A stretch of 64,000 bases of DNA from Candidatus Omnitrophota bacterium. Lineage in GTDB: Bacteria; Omnitrophota; Gorgyraeia; 2-01-FULL-45-10. This document shows, one piece after another, positions 28,673-38,020 of the stretch. Positions within the stretch are counted from its first letter, which is position 1; every line of letters begins with the position of its first letter. The translations under genes were made by a program, and so were the position numbers. Below the pieces are notes generated by a model that was not told the origin of the DNA, ran no database searches, and worked only from the letters and a program-made list of their open reading frames with translations. The DNA is taken from contig JBAZKM010000001.1 in assembly GCA_041650805.1 (NCBI GenBank), forward strand, positions 186,001-250,000, written 5' to 3'.

Positions 28673-31423
28673 CTACTTCTTCCCCTTCCCTTCCACCGCC
28701 GCCTGCGCCGCCGCAAGGCGCGCTATCGGCACACGGAACGGGGAGCAACTCACGTAATTCATCCCTACCCTGTGGCAGAATTTAACGCTGTCAGGGTCGC
28801 CGCCGTGTTCGCCGCAGATACCCACCTTAAGGTCCTTCCGGACCGACCGGCCGCGGTCTATGCCTATCTTTATAAGCTCGCCCACACCTTCCGTATCGAT
28901 CGTCTGGAACGGGTCGGCGGGCAGTATCTTGGCATCGAGGTAGTCGGGGAGGAAACTGCCGATATCGTCGCGGCTGAACCCGAACGTCATCTGGGTCAGG
29001 TCGTTTGTGCCGTAGGAGAAGAACTCGGCCACTTCCGCCATCTTTGCGGCCTGGAGCGCCGCGCGCGGTATCTCTATCATAGTGCCGTACATGAAAGGAA
29101 GGGTTTTAAGCCCGAACTTTGCCATTACCTCCTTATGCACCCTGTCGACGATCGCCTTCTGGTGGACGAGCTCCTGGGGCGTGCATGTCACCGGTATCAT
29201 GATCTCCGGGTACGCCTTCTTGCCGGCCTTTATGAGCTCTGCTGTCGCCTCCAGTATGGCGCGCACCTGCATCTCGGCTATCTCCGGATATGTGATGCCG
29301 AGGCGGACGCCGCGATGGCCTAACATGGGATTATTCTCATGGAGGTCATCCGCGCGCCTGTTCAGCTCGCCCATATCGATGCCGAGTTCTTCCGCGAGCG
29401 CCTTTAACCTGTTTTCATCGAGAGGGACGAATTCGTGCAGAGGCGGGTCGAGGAGCCGGATCGTGACCGGATACCCCTTCATCGCCTCTATCGTCGCCTT
29501 CACGTCGTTCTTGACGAACGGGAAGAGCTCTCCGAGCGCCTTGCGCCGTTCCTCTTCCGTATTTGACATGATCATCTTGCGGAGCAGGAAGAGCGGCTTA
29601 TCGCTCCCTTCGCCGTAGAACATATGCTCGGTCCTGAAGAGGCCTATACCCTCGGCGCCGAATTTTACCGCCTGGGCCGCGTCTTTCGGGGTATCGGCAT
29701 TGGTGCGGACTTTCAGCACCCTGAACTTATCCACAAGCTTCATCAGCTCCGTATATGCCTTATTGTTATCGAGGTCTATATCTACCAGGGCCAGCTTTCC
29801 TTTATATACCAGCCCCTTGGTGCCGTTCAGGGATAACCAGTCACCCTCTTTGACGACCTCGCCTTTCTTCGTCTCAAAAGATCTGCCGTCCTGGGCGATC
29901 TCCAGGTCCGAACATCCCACTATACAGCACCTGCCCCAGCCGCGGGCAACGAGCGCCGCGTGCGAAGTCATACCGCCCTTCAGGGTGAGGATGGCCTGCG
30001 CCTTATGCATACCGTCGACATCTTCGGGGGACGTCTCTTCCCGCACGAGTATGACCTTCTCCCCGCGCGAGGCCCACTCCACTGCATCCTCGGACGTAAA
30101 TACAACGCGTCCCACCGCGCCCCCCGGACCCGCCGGCAGCCCTTTGGCTATCGCGCCGGCGCTCAACTCCGCCTTCGGATCGAGCATGGGCAGAAGCAGC
30201 TCGACCAGCTGGTTCGGCCCGACCCGCATGATAGCGGTCGCCCCGTCGATAAGCTTCTCTTTATGCATATCCACCGCCATGCGCACCGCGGCAACTCCGT
30301 TCCTCTTGCCCACACGGCACTGGAGCATGTAGAGCTTCCCCTTTTCGATGGTGAACTCTATATCCTGCATGTCGCGGTAATGCTCTTCCAGGCGCGTGCG
30401 GATAGAGTCAAGCTCCCTGTATAATTTAGGCATGATCTTTTCAAGCGTCGGGAGGGACTTGCTCTGGTCGTTTTTGGAATATTCATTGATGGGGCCGGGC
30501 GTACGTATGCCGGCGACCACGTCCTCACCCTGCGCGTTCACGAGATATTCACCGTAGAACTGCGCCTCACCGTTGCCCGGGTTACGGCTGAATGCCACAC
30601 CCGTGGCCGAATCGTCTCCCATATTCCCGAATACCATCGTCTGCACGGTCACTGCCGTACCCCACTCATCCGGTATCTTCTCGATACGCCTGTACTCAAA
30701 GGCGCGCTTCCCGTTCCAGCTTGCGAAGACCGCGCCCACGCCGCCCCACAACTGCTCCTGGGCATCGTCCGGGAAAGGCCTGCCGAGGACGTCCTTGATC
30801 GTCTTCTTAAAATCGGCGACGAGCTTCTTCAGCTCCCCTGCCGTAAGCTCGGTATCGGACCTGTAGCCTCTCGCCTTCTTCACCTGTCCAAGCTTCTCAT
30901 CCAGTATCTTGCGTATGCCCTTACCGTCTTTGGGTTCGATCCCGGCGGCCTTCTCCATAACGACGTCGGAATACATCATGATGAGCCGCCTGTAAGCGTC
31001 GTAGACGAACCTCTCGTTCCCCGTCGCCTTGATGAGCCCGGGTATCGTGCTCTCGGTGAGCCCGACGTTCAAAACCGTCTCCATCATGCCGGGCATCGAG
31101 CGGCGTGCCCCGGAACGGACCGAGACCAAAAGCGGGTTATTCCGGTCGCCGAACTTCTTTCCCATGATCTTCTCGACACCGGCCATGGCGGCGTCCACCT
31201 GGGACTTCAGCTCTTTGGGATATGACTTCCTGTTCCTGTAATAATAAGTGCAGACCTCTGTCGTGATGGTGAAACCCGGAGGTACGGGAAGGCGCAGTTT
31301 CGGATGCCCCGCCATCTCGGCCAGGTTGGCCCCCTTGCCCCCCAACAGGTTCTTCATCGATTCGTTGCCGTCGGCCTTGCCGCCGCCGAAGAAATATACG
31401 TACTTCACTTTTTTACCACCCAT
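28673..31423 (-). CDS. ppdK: Pyruvate, phosphate dikinase
   Basis: Reversible conversion of pyruvate + ATP + Pi to PEP + AMP + PPi; in anaerobes often used in glycolysis to save ATP, or for gluconeogenesis. The 916-residue protein has the N-terminal ATP-grasp domain (FGGGKADGNESMKNLLGGKG), the phospho-His domain with GGMTSHAALVARGWGRCCI (His near 459) and the C-terminal PEP/pyruvate barrel with GIGLFRTEHMFY and the catalytic Cys in KVGICGEHGGDP. Length is normal. Upstream lies glyS 20 bases away, same strand. Confidence 0.97.
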   Translation of the reverse strand: MGGKKVKYVYFFGGGKADGNESMKNLLGGKGANLAEMAGHPKLRLPVPPGFTITTEVCTYYYRNRKSYPKELKSQVDAAMAGVEKIMGKKFGDRNNPLLVSVRSGARRSMPGMMETVLNVGLTESTIPGLIKATGNERFVYDAYRRLIMMYSDVVMEKAAGIEPKDGKGIRKILDEKLGQVKKARGYRSDTELTAGELKKLVADFKKTIKDVLGRPFPDDAQEQLWGGVGAVFASWNGKRAFEYRRIEKIPDEWGTAVTVQTMVFGNMGDDSATGVAFSRNPGNGEAQFYGEYLVNAQGEDVVAGIRTPGPINEYSKNDQSKSLPTLEKIMPKLYRELDSIRTRLEEHYRDMQDIEFTIEKGKLYMLQCRVGKRNGVAAVRMAVDMHKEKLIDGATAIMRVGPNQLVELLLPMLDPKAELSAGAIAKGLPAGPGGAVGRVVFTSEDAVEWASRGEKVILVREETSPEDVDGMHKAQAILTLKGGMTSHAALVARGWGRCCIVGCSDLEIAQDGRSFETKKGEVVKEGDWLSLNGTKGLVYKGKLALVDIDLDNNKAYTELMKLVDKFRVLKVRTNADTPKDAAQAVKFGAEGIGLFRTEHMFYGEGSDKPLFLLRKMIMSNTEEERRKALGELFPFVKNDVKATIEAMKGYPVTIRLLDPPLHEFVPLDENRLKALAEELGIDMGELNRRADDLHENNPMLGHRGVRLGITYPEIAEMQVRAILEATAELIKAGKKAYPEIMIPVTCTPQELVHQKAIVDRVHKEVMAKFGLKTLPFMYGTMIEIPRAALQAAKMAEVAEFFSYGTNDLTQMTFGFSRDDIGSFLPDYLDAKILPADPFQTIDTEGVGELIKIGIDRGRSVRKDLKVGICGEHGGDPDSVKFCHRVGMNYVSCSPFRVPIARLAAAQAAVEGKGKK

Positions 31424-31443
31424 CTGTACTACGCTCCTTTCAG

Positions 31444-32754
31444 TTACGACTTTAATTTATCCGCCAGGTATCCTTTGACCTTCTCGACGCTCACGCGGTC
31501 CTGCTTCATCGAATCGCGGTCGCGGATCGTGACCTTCTTATCCTCAAGGCTATCCACATCTACGGTGACGCAGTACGGCGTCCCGACCTCGTCCTGTCTC
31601 CTATAAAGCCGTCCTATCGAGGCGGTATCGTCATACACCGCCTTGATATCCTGTTTCAGACCGTCGGTTATATCGTGCGCGAGTTTCACTATCTCCGGCC
31701 TGTTGCGCAGAAGCGGCAAGACCGCGGCCTTTATCGGGGCTAAACTTTTGTGGAGCTTCAGGCTAACCCGTTTCTCGCCCTTGACCTCTTCTTCGGAATA
31801 CGAATCGGCCAGGAACGCGAGGACTGACCTGTCGATCCCGCCCGAGGGCTCTATCACATAGGGGGTGAACTTATCCTTCGTCTCTTCATCGAAATACTGG
31901 AGGTCCTTGCCGGAGAGGCGCATGTGCTGTTTGAGGTCGAAGTCGGTCCTGTTGGCTATCCCTTCGAGCTCGGACCAGCCGAACGGGAACTTATACTCTA
32001 TATCCGTGCATGCCTTGGCGTAGTGGGCAAGCTCATCCTTTTCATGCTGCCGCTTCCTCAGGTTCTCTTCTCTTATGCCCAGGGAGACGTACCAGTTGAA
32101 ACGCTCGGCCACCCACTTCCCGTACCACTCCTCGTCCGTGCCCGGCTTCACGAAAAATTCTATCTCCATCTGTTCGAACTCCCGGGAACGGAACGTAAGG
32201 TTCCCGGTAGTAACTTCGTTCCTGAACGACTTGCCTATCTGCGCTATCCCGAAAGGTATCTTGCGTCTCATGGAAGTGATGACGTTCTGGAAGTTCACGA
32301 ATATTCCCTGCGCGGTTTCGGGCCTCAGATATGACAGGCTGCCCCCGTCCTCTATCGGCCCCAGGTGGGTCTTGAGCATAAGGTTGAACTGCCGCGCCTC
32401 GGTGAGCTCGCCGCCGCACTCCGGGCATTTCTTGCCGGTGACATGTTCTATCTTAAAACGCTTTTTACACCCTTTGCAGTCGACGAGCGTATCCTCAAAA
32501 CTCGTGACGTGGCCCGAAGCCATCCAGACCGAAGGGTGCATGAGTATGGCCGCGTCCAACCCTTCGACATCGCCCCTCCGGTATACGTTCGAGCGCCACC
32601 ATGCCTCTTTAAGATTGCGCTTCAGCTCGGCGCCGAGCGGGCCGTAGTCCCAAACGCTCCCTAACCCGCCGTATATTTCACTGGATTGGAACAGGAACCC
32701 CCGCCTCTTGCAAAGGGAACCTATCTTCTCCATTAAGTCCGGTGCTTTATTCAT
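31444..32754 (-). CDS. glyS: Glycine--tRNA ligase, alpha2 (eukaryotic/archaeal-like) type
   Basis: Class II synthetase charging tRNA-Gly. At 436 residues it is the short dimeric type. Motifs: [20 protein letters not shown] at the start, a zinc knuckle CKGCKKRF...CPECGG at about 92-116, motif 2 [21 protein letters not shown], motif 3 [15 protein letters not shown] and a C-terminal anticodon-binding domain with [16 protein letters not shown] [16 protein letters not shown]. Complete. It reads into ppdK. A moderate promoter lies just upstream. Confidence 0.96.
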   Translation of the reverse strand: MNKAPDLMEKIGSLCKRRGFLFQSSEIYGGLGSVWDYGPLGAELKRNLKEAWWRSNVYRRGDVEGLDAAILMHPSVWMASGHVTSFEDTLVDCKGCKKRFKIEHVTGKKCPECGGELTEARQFNLMLKTHLGPIEDGGSLSYLRPETAQGIFVNFQNVITSMRRKIPFGIAQIGKSFRNEVTTGNLTFRSREFEQMEIEFFVKPGTDEEWYGKWVAERFNWYVSLGIREENLRKRQHEKDELAHYAKACTDIEYKFPFGWSELEGIANRTDFDLKQHMRLSGKDLQYFDEETKDKFTPYVIEPSGGIDRSVLAFLADSYSEEEVKGEKRVSLKLHKSLAPIKAAVLPLLRNRPEIVKLAHDITDGLKQDIKAVYDDTASIGRLYRRQDEVGTPYCVTVDVDSLEDKKVTIRDRDSMKQDRVSVEKVKGYLADKLKS

Positions 32755-32765
32755 AAGTTTCCGCT

Positions 32766-32794
32766 ATCCTAACACAAAGGTACTGTTAAATCAA
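32766..32794 (-). promoter_or_regulatory. Possible sigma-70 promoter of glyS-ppdK
   Basis: On the minus strand TTGATT (32789-32794), 17-base spacer, TAGGAT (32766-32771), about 10 bases before the glyS ATG. The -10 is imperfect. Confidence 0.4.
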
Positions 32795-33130
32795 TCACTT
32801 TTTGTCCTCTTTTTTGTCGAGGGCCTCTTTCAGCAGGACGATCTCTCCGCCGAGCGCCTTTTGCTCCGCTTCGATCCTGTCCAGCCGGGCCGCGACCGTA
32901 TCGAATTCCCGGGATGCGTATTCATCGGTGCTCTCCAGATAGATGCGCCCCTCTTCCCGGCGCAGCTGGCCTCCTTTAGGTACCACTATATTCACATCCC
33001 CCGCCTTCTCCACCTCCATGCCGGCAGGTATCCTTACGTCGCTCTCCGTCTTTTCGGCTGAGTACGCGGGACCGGCAATGAGTGCGGCATGGATCAAGCC
33101 GGTTAAAACAAAGAGCATCACCTTATTCAT
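32795..33130 (-). CDS. Secreted coiled-coil protein of unknown function
   Basis: 111 residues. Signal peptide (VMLFVLTGLIHAALIAGPAYSA), a short strand-rich middle (GDVNIVVPKGGQLRREEGRI), then a helix with heptad spacing (FDTVAARLDRIEAEQKALGGEIVLLKEALDKKEDKK, in parts) likely to form a coiled coil. The pattern recalls small periplasmic proteins that trimerise, but no family is recognised. It starts in an ATGA overlap with recO. Confidence 0.75.
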   Translation of the reverse strand: MNKVMLFVLTGLIHAALIAGPAYSAEKTESDVRIPAGMEVEKAGDVNIVVPKGGQLRREEGRIYLESTDEYASREFDTVAARLDRIEAEQKALGGEIVLLKEALDKKEDKK

Positions 33131-33900
33131 CGCGCCGTCTCCTTTACGCCCTTATCTATGGTATCGAGGAACTTGACCGTCTTGAGCCGCCTCTCTATAT
33201 GATAATCCAGGAACTTCCGCAGTATCTTTTCCAGCTCCTCTCCGACCTGTGAAGAGACCTTGATCCTGTCCACCTTATCGAACGGCAAACCCTGTATATG
33301 CTCTATGAACTTTACCGTGCCCTGGAGGACCTCTGCCGCATCCTTATCCGAGCCGAGACATTTTTTGCATATCAGGCCGCCGTTACGGAAGCTGAACCGC
33401 GCCCCGTCCCCGGCCTTATCCGAACAGTTGGCGCACAGATCCAGCGTAGGCATAAGCCCCAGAAGGCTCAGGAGCTTTATCTCGAATATCCTCGTGACGC
33501 GCTTCGGGCTCGCTTCTCCGGCCAGGAGCCGCAGGCTGTTCAGTAATATGTCGAAGACGTCCCTGTGCGGATCGGAGAGGGACGTGACCGAGTCGAGAAG
33601 CTCCGCCATATACGCCGCATACGCCAGCCGTTCCAGGGATTCGCGGATAGGGCTGAAGAACTCCACGAGGTCGCATTGCGATATGGTATACAGGTCGCTC
33701 TTCTTGCGCTCATAGAAGACAAGCTCGTCGAGCGCAAATATCTCCAAACTCCCGCCGCCGTATTGCGCGTGAGGCCCGCGTACGCCGCGCACTATCCCTT
33801 TGATCTTCCCGAAATCTTTTGTGTAGAAGGTGAGGATGAGGCTCGTCTCGCGCAGGTCCTGGCGGCTTAATAGGATCGCTTCGGTCTTCTGGATGGCCAT
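33127..33900 (-). CDS. recO: DNA repair protein RecO
   Basis: Mediator that with RecR loads RecA on SSB-coated single strands. 257 residues: N-terminal OB fold (TEAILLSRQDLRETSLILTF, then FGKIKGIVRGVRG), helical middle, and a zinc site CANC...CKKC at about 160-180. The length is normal. The start codon lies beside a CAGCTTT-family hairpin that separates it from the DgkA-PAP2 gene. recR is not in this window. Confidence 0.92.
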   Translation of the reverse strand: MAIQKTEAILLSRQDLRETSLILTFYTKDFGKIKGIVRGVRGPHAQYGGGSLEIFALDELVFYERKKSDLYTISQCDLVEFFSPIRESLERLAYAAYMAELLDSVTSLSDPHRDVFDILLNSLRLLAGEASPKRVTRIFEIKLLSLLGLMPTLDLCANCSDKAGDGARFSFRNGGLICKKCLGSDKDAAEVLQGTVKFIEHIQGLPFDKVDRIKVSSQVGEELEKILRKFLDYHIERRLKTVKFLDTIDKGVKETAR

Positions 33901-33939
33901 TATCAGCTTTCAACAGCTGTCAGCTTTTTTTGGCTGATA
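33900..33939. repeat. CAGCTTT-family inverted repeat between the DgkA-PAP2 gene and recO
   Basis: Arms CAGCTGTCAGC and GGCTGATAGCT around a T-run. It starts one or two bases after the stop of the DgkA-PAP2 gene. Confidence 0.75.
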
Positions 33940-33940
33940 G

Positions 33941-34639
33941 CTATCTTAATATCTGGAACACAAAAGTAGTTAAGAGGATGCCTATGACCGCGCCCGCGAA
34001 GACCTCCGAAAACGTGTGCACCGCGTCCTTTATCCTGTGCCTGGCTATGAGGAACGCCATGAAGAACGCCAGGACTATGACGATCGAGTTATTTGTCAAA
34101 AAGGTTATTATGGTCCATATGGAGAAGGCGATCGCCGAATGGCCGGAAGGCATCCCGCCGCGCAAAGGCGTGCCCCTGTGGAATATTATCTTTCCCATTA
34201 TCGATGTGCCGAATACGAGGATCAGCGCTATGAACGTAATATGCCACGGGGACTGTTTTATCCGCACCATCGCATCCTCTATCCTGAAAGGCACCCTTTT
34301 GGAAAAGAGCGAGTACCCGACTATCGCCGCATTGATCGATGTGAGCAGGACCGCCCCGGCGCTCACGTCTTTGATGATGCGGGCGATGGGATGGAATTCG
34401 CTCTTGATCATATCCACGACAAGCTCTACGCATGTATTTATCATCTCTGCCGACAGGACGAATGTTATCGTAAGACACAGGATGAGTATCTCGCCCATGC
34501 TGAAGCTGAGGTATATGCCGAGGAGGATAATGAGGACGGCCGAGAGGAAATGTATGCGCATGTTCCTCTGCGTCCTCATGACGTAGATGAAACCTTCTAT
34601 CGCGTCGTTAAAACTCTCGATAAATTTTCGTTCTTGCAT
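33941..34639 (-). CDS. Fusion of DgkA-type lipid kinase and PAP2 phosphatase
   Basis: 232 residues. The first 115 match the small membrane kinase DgkA/undecaprenol kinase (RNMRIHFLSAVLIILLG, FVLSAEMINTCVELVVDMI, HPIARIIKDVSAGAVLL). The rest is a PAP2 phosphatase with GGMPSGHSAIAFSIWT and a final R-H motif (ARHRIKDAVHTFSEVFAGA). Both active sites look intact. One polypeptide would thus carry both a lipid kinase and a lipid phosphatase, likely acting on undecaprenol or diacylglycerol phosphate. It overlaps ybeY by 43 bases. Confidence 0.9.
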   Translation of the reverse strand: MQERKFIESFNDAIEGFIYVMRTQRNMRIHFLSAVLIILLGIYLSFSMGEILILCLTITFVLSAEMINTCVELVVDMIKSEFHPIARIIKDVSAGAVLLTSINAAIVGYSLFSKRVPFRIEDAMVRIKQSPWHITFIALILVFGTSIMGKIIFHRGTPLRGGMPSGHSAIAFSIWTIITFLTNNSIVIVLAFFMAFLIARHRIKDAVHTFSEVFAGAVIGILLTTFVFQILR

Positions 34640-35070
34640 AGATATCTTAAGACCTTCTTCTCTTTACGGGACATCCGGGCCCGCTCCCCCGGGGTACCGT
34701 CCTCATAACCGAGGAAGTGGAGTATGCCGTGTATAACGTAAAGGACGAGCTCCTCGGCAAAACCGGTCCCGAAACGTACGGCGTTCCTTGACGCCGTGTC
34801 GGATGAGATGAATATCTCGCCGAAGAACGCGTCCGTGCCCATCCCGTCTTTTGGCAGCCTGAAACTCAGCACGTCGGTGGCCCTGTCCGCGCCTTTATAC
34901 TTCCTGTTAAAAACGCGCATCGCCCCGTCGCTCAAGAATACGACCTCGAACTCCGTCTCCGGGGGTTCTTTTAATATCTCCAGTATCCTGATCACCAGCC
35001 GCCTGATAAAACGCCTGTTAAGGCCGAAAGAGCCGTTAGCATTTATTACGGTGATATGCGGAGGTGTCAT
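34597..35070 (-). CDS. ybeY: Endoribonuclease YbeY
   Basis: Metal-dependent RNase for 16S rRNA maturation and ribosome quality control. 157 residues with the core VLSFRLPKD and the metal motif HGILHFLGYED. The third metal ligand, usually His (GYDH), is Asp here, a variant also seen in other phyla. The C-terminus is a little longer than usual and overlaps the kinase gene. The start overlaps phoH by 4 bases; the phoH-ybeY-dgkA order is a well known bacterial cluster. Confidence 0.92.
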   Translation of the reverse strand: MTPPHITVINANGSFGLNRRFIRRLVIRILEILKEPPETEFEVVFLSDGAMRVFNRKYKGADRATDVLSFRLPKDGMGTDAFFGEIFISSDTASRNAVRFGTGFAEELVLYVIHGILHFLGYEDGTPGERARMSRKEKKVLRYLCKNENLSRVLTTR

Positions 35071-36014
35071 GCCTTTACGTTCTCGTATGCCTTGATGATA
35101 TCCTGGACGAGCTCGTGCCTGACGACATCCTCGCCCTTAAGATAGACGAATGAGATGCCTTCTATTCCTTTAAGGACGGTGCGGACCTGGCTCAACCCGG
35201 ATACCTTGTGGCTGGGCAGGTCGCTCTGGGTTATATCCCCGGTTATGACGGTCTTCGAGTCAAAACCGAGACGCGTCAGGAACATCTTCATCTGCTCGGG
35301 CGTGGAATTCTGCGCCTCGTCCATGATTATGAACGAATCGTTCAAAGTCCTCCCTCTCATGTACGCAAGCGGCACCACCTCTATTATGCCGCGCTCTATA
35401 GAATCCTTGATCCTCTCCACCTCCATCATATCGTAAAGGGCGTCGTAAAGCGGCCTCAGGTAAGGCGTAACCTTGGCGGAGAGATCGCCGGGCAGGTATC
35501 CTAAACTTTCGCCCGCCTCGACCGCCGGACGCGTAAGTATGATACGGCTCACGAGCTGTTTCTTCAGGGCGTTCACGGCCATCGCCATCGCCAGATACGT
35601 CTTCCCTGTGCCGGCGGGCCCTATGCAGAATACGATATCGTTATGCCTTATCGCATCGACATACTCTTTTTGCCCTTTCGATTTCGGGGTTATGTACTGC
35701 CTTTTGGAGGAGACCTCTATCCTGTCGAGGTAGATCGAGTGGATATCGCGTGTTTCGTCTTCTTTTATGGCATGTATGGCATACAGGAGCTCGTGTTTCT
35801 TCACCAGGCCGCCGCTCCGTATCGTAAGGAGAAGCTCCTCGAAGAGGCGCGATGCCTGTTCTACGGGTGACGATCCCCCCTCCAGGTTAAGGGTCTCGCC
35901 CCTCGTCGCTATGCTGATCCCGAATTCGTTCTCTACTACCTTCAGGTTCTCGTCGTGGGTGCCGAATAGCGTCTTGGCTTCCTGCATATTATTAAGTTTG
36001 ATAGACCGTTCCAT
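35067..36014 (-). CDS. PhoH-like ATPase
   Basis: 315-residue P-loop ATPase linked to RNA metabolism, normally encoded beside ybeY as here. Walker A CIGPAGTGKTYLAMAMAV at about residue 130 and Walker B IIMDEAQNSTPEQMKMFL near 230 are intact, followed by sensor TRLGFDSKTVITGDITQSDL. The N-terminal 110 residues are the usual PhoH leader domain (FGTHDENLKVVENEFGI). Start MERSIKLNNMQ; an in-frame ATG 24 bases later (MQEAKTLFG) is also possible. Confidence 0.93.
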   Translation of the reverse strand: MERSIKLNNMQEAKTLFGTHDENLKVVENEFGISIATRGETLNLEGGSSPVEQASRLFEELLLTIRSGGLVKKHELLYAIHAIKEDETRDIHSIYLDRIEVSSKRQYITPKSKGQKEYVDAIRHNDIVFCIGPAGTGKTYLAMAMAVNALKKQLVSRIILTRPAVEAGESLGYLPGDLSAKVTPYLRPLYDALYDMMEVERIKDSIERGIIEVVPLAYMRGRTLNDSFIIMDEAQNSTPEQMKMFLTRLGFDSKTVITGDITQSDLPSHKVSGLSQVRTVLKGIEGISFVYLKGEDVVRHELVQDIIKAYENVKA

Positions 36015-36027
36015 GATAAAGCCGTTC

Positions 36028-36246
36028 CTAATTTATGAGGTCTACATCCAAAGCTATAAATTCGCGCTTCAGGTCTCCCCTGTCAGGCGCGGGCGGAGGC
36101 GTGCCCTTGAGATATCCCCTGTTGCCGGCGGCCATATTCTGGTCTACCCTGTCCATCTTCATCTTATAAGGCGCGCTTACGCGCTCGCAGCCTGTTGTTA
36201 TGATGAGAAGAGAGAGCCCGAGGAACGCCACGCATACAACTCGCAT
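36028..36246 (-). CDS. Small lipoprotein
   Basis: 72 residues. Signal with lipobox: VAFLGLSLLIITTGCERVSA, lipidated Cys at residue 20. The mature part, rich in Met, Asp and Lys (YKMKMDRVDQNMAAGNRGYL then PPPAPDRGDLKREF), recognises no family. SD GGAGG precedes the ATG. It lies 10 bases after aspS and 13 bases before phoH. Confidence 0.8.
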   Translation of the reverse strand: MRVVCVAFLGLSLLIITTGCERVSAPYKMKMDRVDQNMAAGNRGYLKGTPPPAPDRGDLKREFIALDVDLIN

Positions 36247-36256
36247 AAAACCTCCT

Positions 36257-38020
36257 TTACTTCTTTATACGGATACCCAATTCGTTCAACTGTTTCTCAT
36301 CGACCGGCGAAGGGGCGCTCGTCATCGGGCAGAACGCCTTCTGCGTCTTGGGAAAGGCGATCACATCCCTGATCGAATCGCAGCCCAGGAATAGCGTAAG
36401 GAGTCGGTCCAGGCCGAATGCTACGCCGCCGTGAGGGGGCGCGCCGTACTTGAACGCTTCAAGGAGAAACCCGAAACGCGCCTGTGCATCCTCTTTTTTG
36501 AAACCGATTATCCCGAATATCTTCTCCTGCAGGGCCGTGTCGTGTATCCTGATGCTGCCCGACCCTATCTCGGTGCCGTTTATGACGAGGTCATAAGACC
36601 GGGACCTCACCCTGTCGAGGCCGTCCTTACTGTCCAGAAGGGCGATGTCATCCCGGTGTACCGATGTGAACGGATGGTGTTCCGACTCCCACCTCTTCTC
36701 TTCGGCGTTGTATTTGAACAGCGGGAAATCGGTCACCCAGAGAAAATCGAACCTCTTTTCGTCTATCAGGTTGAGCCGTTTGCCCATAAGTTTCCGGAGC
36801 GCCGCCATAGAATCGTACGCGACCTTTTCGCCGTCCGCCACTATGAATATCATGTCACCCTCTCCGGCACCGAGCGCATCCTTTATCGAGCCCAGCTCTG
36901 CGGCAGAGAAGAATTTATCTATCTGGGATACGGGCTTACCGCCCTCTATCCTGAAATTGGCCAGCCCCTTCGCGCCGTATCCTTTCACGAATTCTATGAG
37001 CTCATCGACCTGGCCGCGCGAATACTGCCCGCACCCGGGTGCGGCGAGCGCTATGACCTTCCCCTTTTTGGCGACCACATCTTTGAATATCTTGAACTGG
37101 CAATCCTTCACTATGCCGGTTATCTCTTTCAGCTCCATGCCGAACCGCGTATCCGGCTTGTCGCACCCGTACCTCGACATCGCTTCGCCGTATTTGAGCC
37201 GCGGGAAGGGTGTCTTCAGGTCCACGCCTATCGTCTCCCTGAATAACTTCTTCATGAGCCCTTCGGATATATCAAATATATCCTCTTCCGTGACGAATGA
37301 CATCTCTATGTCGAACTGGGTGAACTCCGGCTGTCTGTCGGCACGCAGGTCCTCGTCCCTGAAGCATTTCGCTATCTGGAAGTACCTGTCCAGCGACGAG
37401 ACCATCAGTATCTGCTTGAAGAGCTGGGGCGATTGAGGGAGCGCGTAAAACATGCCCGGGTTGAGGCGCGAAGGGACCAGATAATCGCGCGCGCCTTCCG
37501 GCGTCGATTTGGTCAGTACAGGCGTCTCGACCTCCACGAACCTGCGCTCATCAAAATAGTCGCGCGCCAGCTTGCAGACCTTGTGCCTGAGGCGTAAACT
37601 CTTCTGCATCATGGGACGCCTTATGTCGAGGTATCTGTACTTCAGGCGGATCTCCTCCGCTATCGCGCTGTCATCGGCTATCTCGAACGGCGGGGTGAGG
37701 GCCTTATTGAATATCTCTACGGAGGCGGCGCGGAGTTCCACTTTTCCCGTGGGGAGTTTCTCGTTCTCGGTGCCCTTAGGGCGCTCTTCCACTATGCCTT
37801 CGACCTTCACCACAAATTCGGAGCGCAGGGATTCGCCTCTCTTATGTATGTCCGTATCCGACTTCGTATCGAAGACGACCTGCGTCACGCCGAACCCGTC
37901 CCTCAGGTCTATGAATATGAGGTTTCCGTGGTCACGGCGCGACCACACCCATCCGCATAACGTCGCCCTCTTCCCTATCTCCTTCTCGGTCAGCTCCCCG
38001 CACGTGTGCGTCCTTAACAT
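36257..38020 (-). CDS. aspS: Aspartate--tRNA ligase
   Basis: Class II synthetase of 587 residues, bacterial type: OB-fold anticodon domain (GWVWSRRDHGNLIFIDLRD), motif 2 FRDEDLRADRQPEFTQFD, inserted GAD domain at about 290-400 and motif 3 GGVAFGLDRLLTLFLG. Whether it charges only tRNA-Asp or also tRNA-Asn cannot be told; gatCAB and asnS are outside the window. Overlaps hisS by 7 bases. Confidence 0.96.
   Translation of the reverse strand: MLRTHTCGELTEKEIGKRATLCGWVWSRRDHGNLIFIDLRDGFGVTQVVFDTKSDTDIHKRGESLRSEFVVKVEGIVEERPKGTENEKLPTGKVELRAASVEIFNKALTPPFEIADDSAIAEEIRLKYRYLDIRRPMMQKSLRLRHKVCKLARDYFDERRFVEVETPVLTKSTPEGARDYLVPSRLNPGMFYALPQSPQLFKQILMVSSLDRYFQIAKCFRDEDLRADRQPEFTQFDIEMSFVTEEDIFDISEGLMKKLFRETIGVDLKTPFPRLKYGEAMSRYGCDKPDTRFGMELKEITGIVKDCQFKIFKDVVAKKGKVIALAAPGCGQYSRGQVDELIEFVKGYGAKGLANFRIEGGKPVSQIDKFFSAAELGSIKDALGAGEGDMIFIVADGEKVAYDSMAALRKLMGKRLNLIDEKRFDFLWVTDFPLFKYNAEEKRWESEHHPFTSVHRDDIALLDSKDGLDRVRSRSYDLVINGTEIGSGSIRIHDTALQEKIFGIIGFKKEDAQARFGFLLEAFKYGAPPHGGVAFGLDRLLTLFLGCDSIRDVIAFPKTQKAFCPMTSAPSPVDEKQLNELGIRIKK

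Noticed and set aside
36431..37246. 271-codon open frame opposite aspS
   Set aside because: Antisense shadow of an intact tRNA synthetase gene; no recognisable protein.
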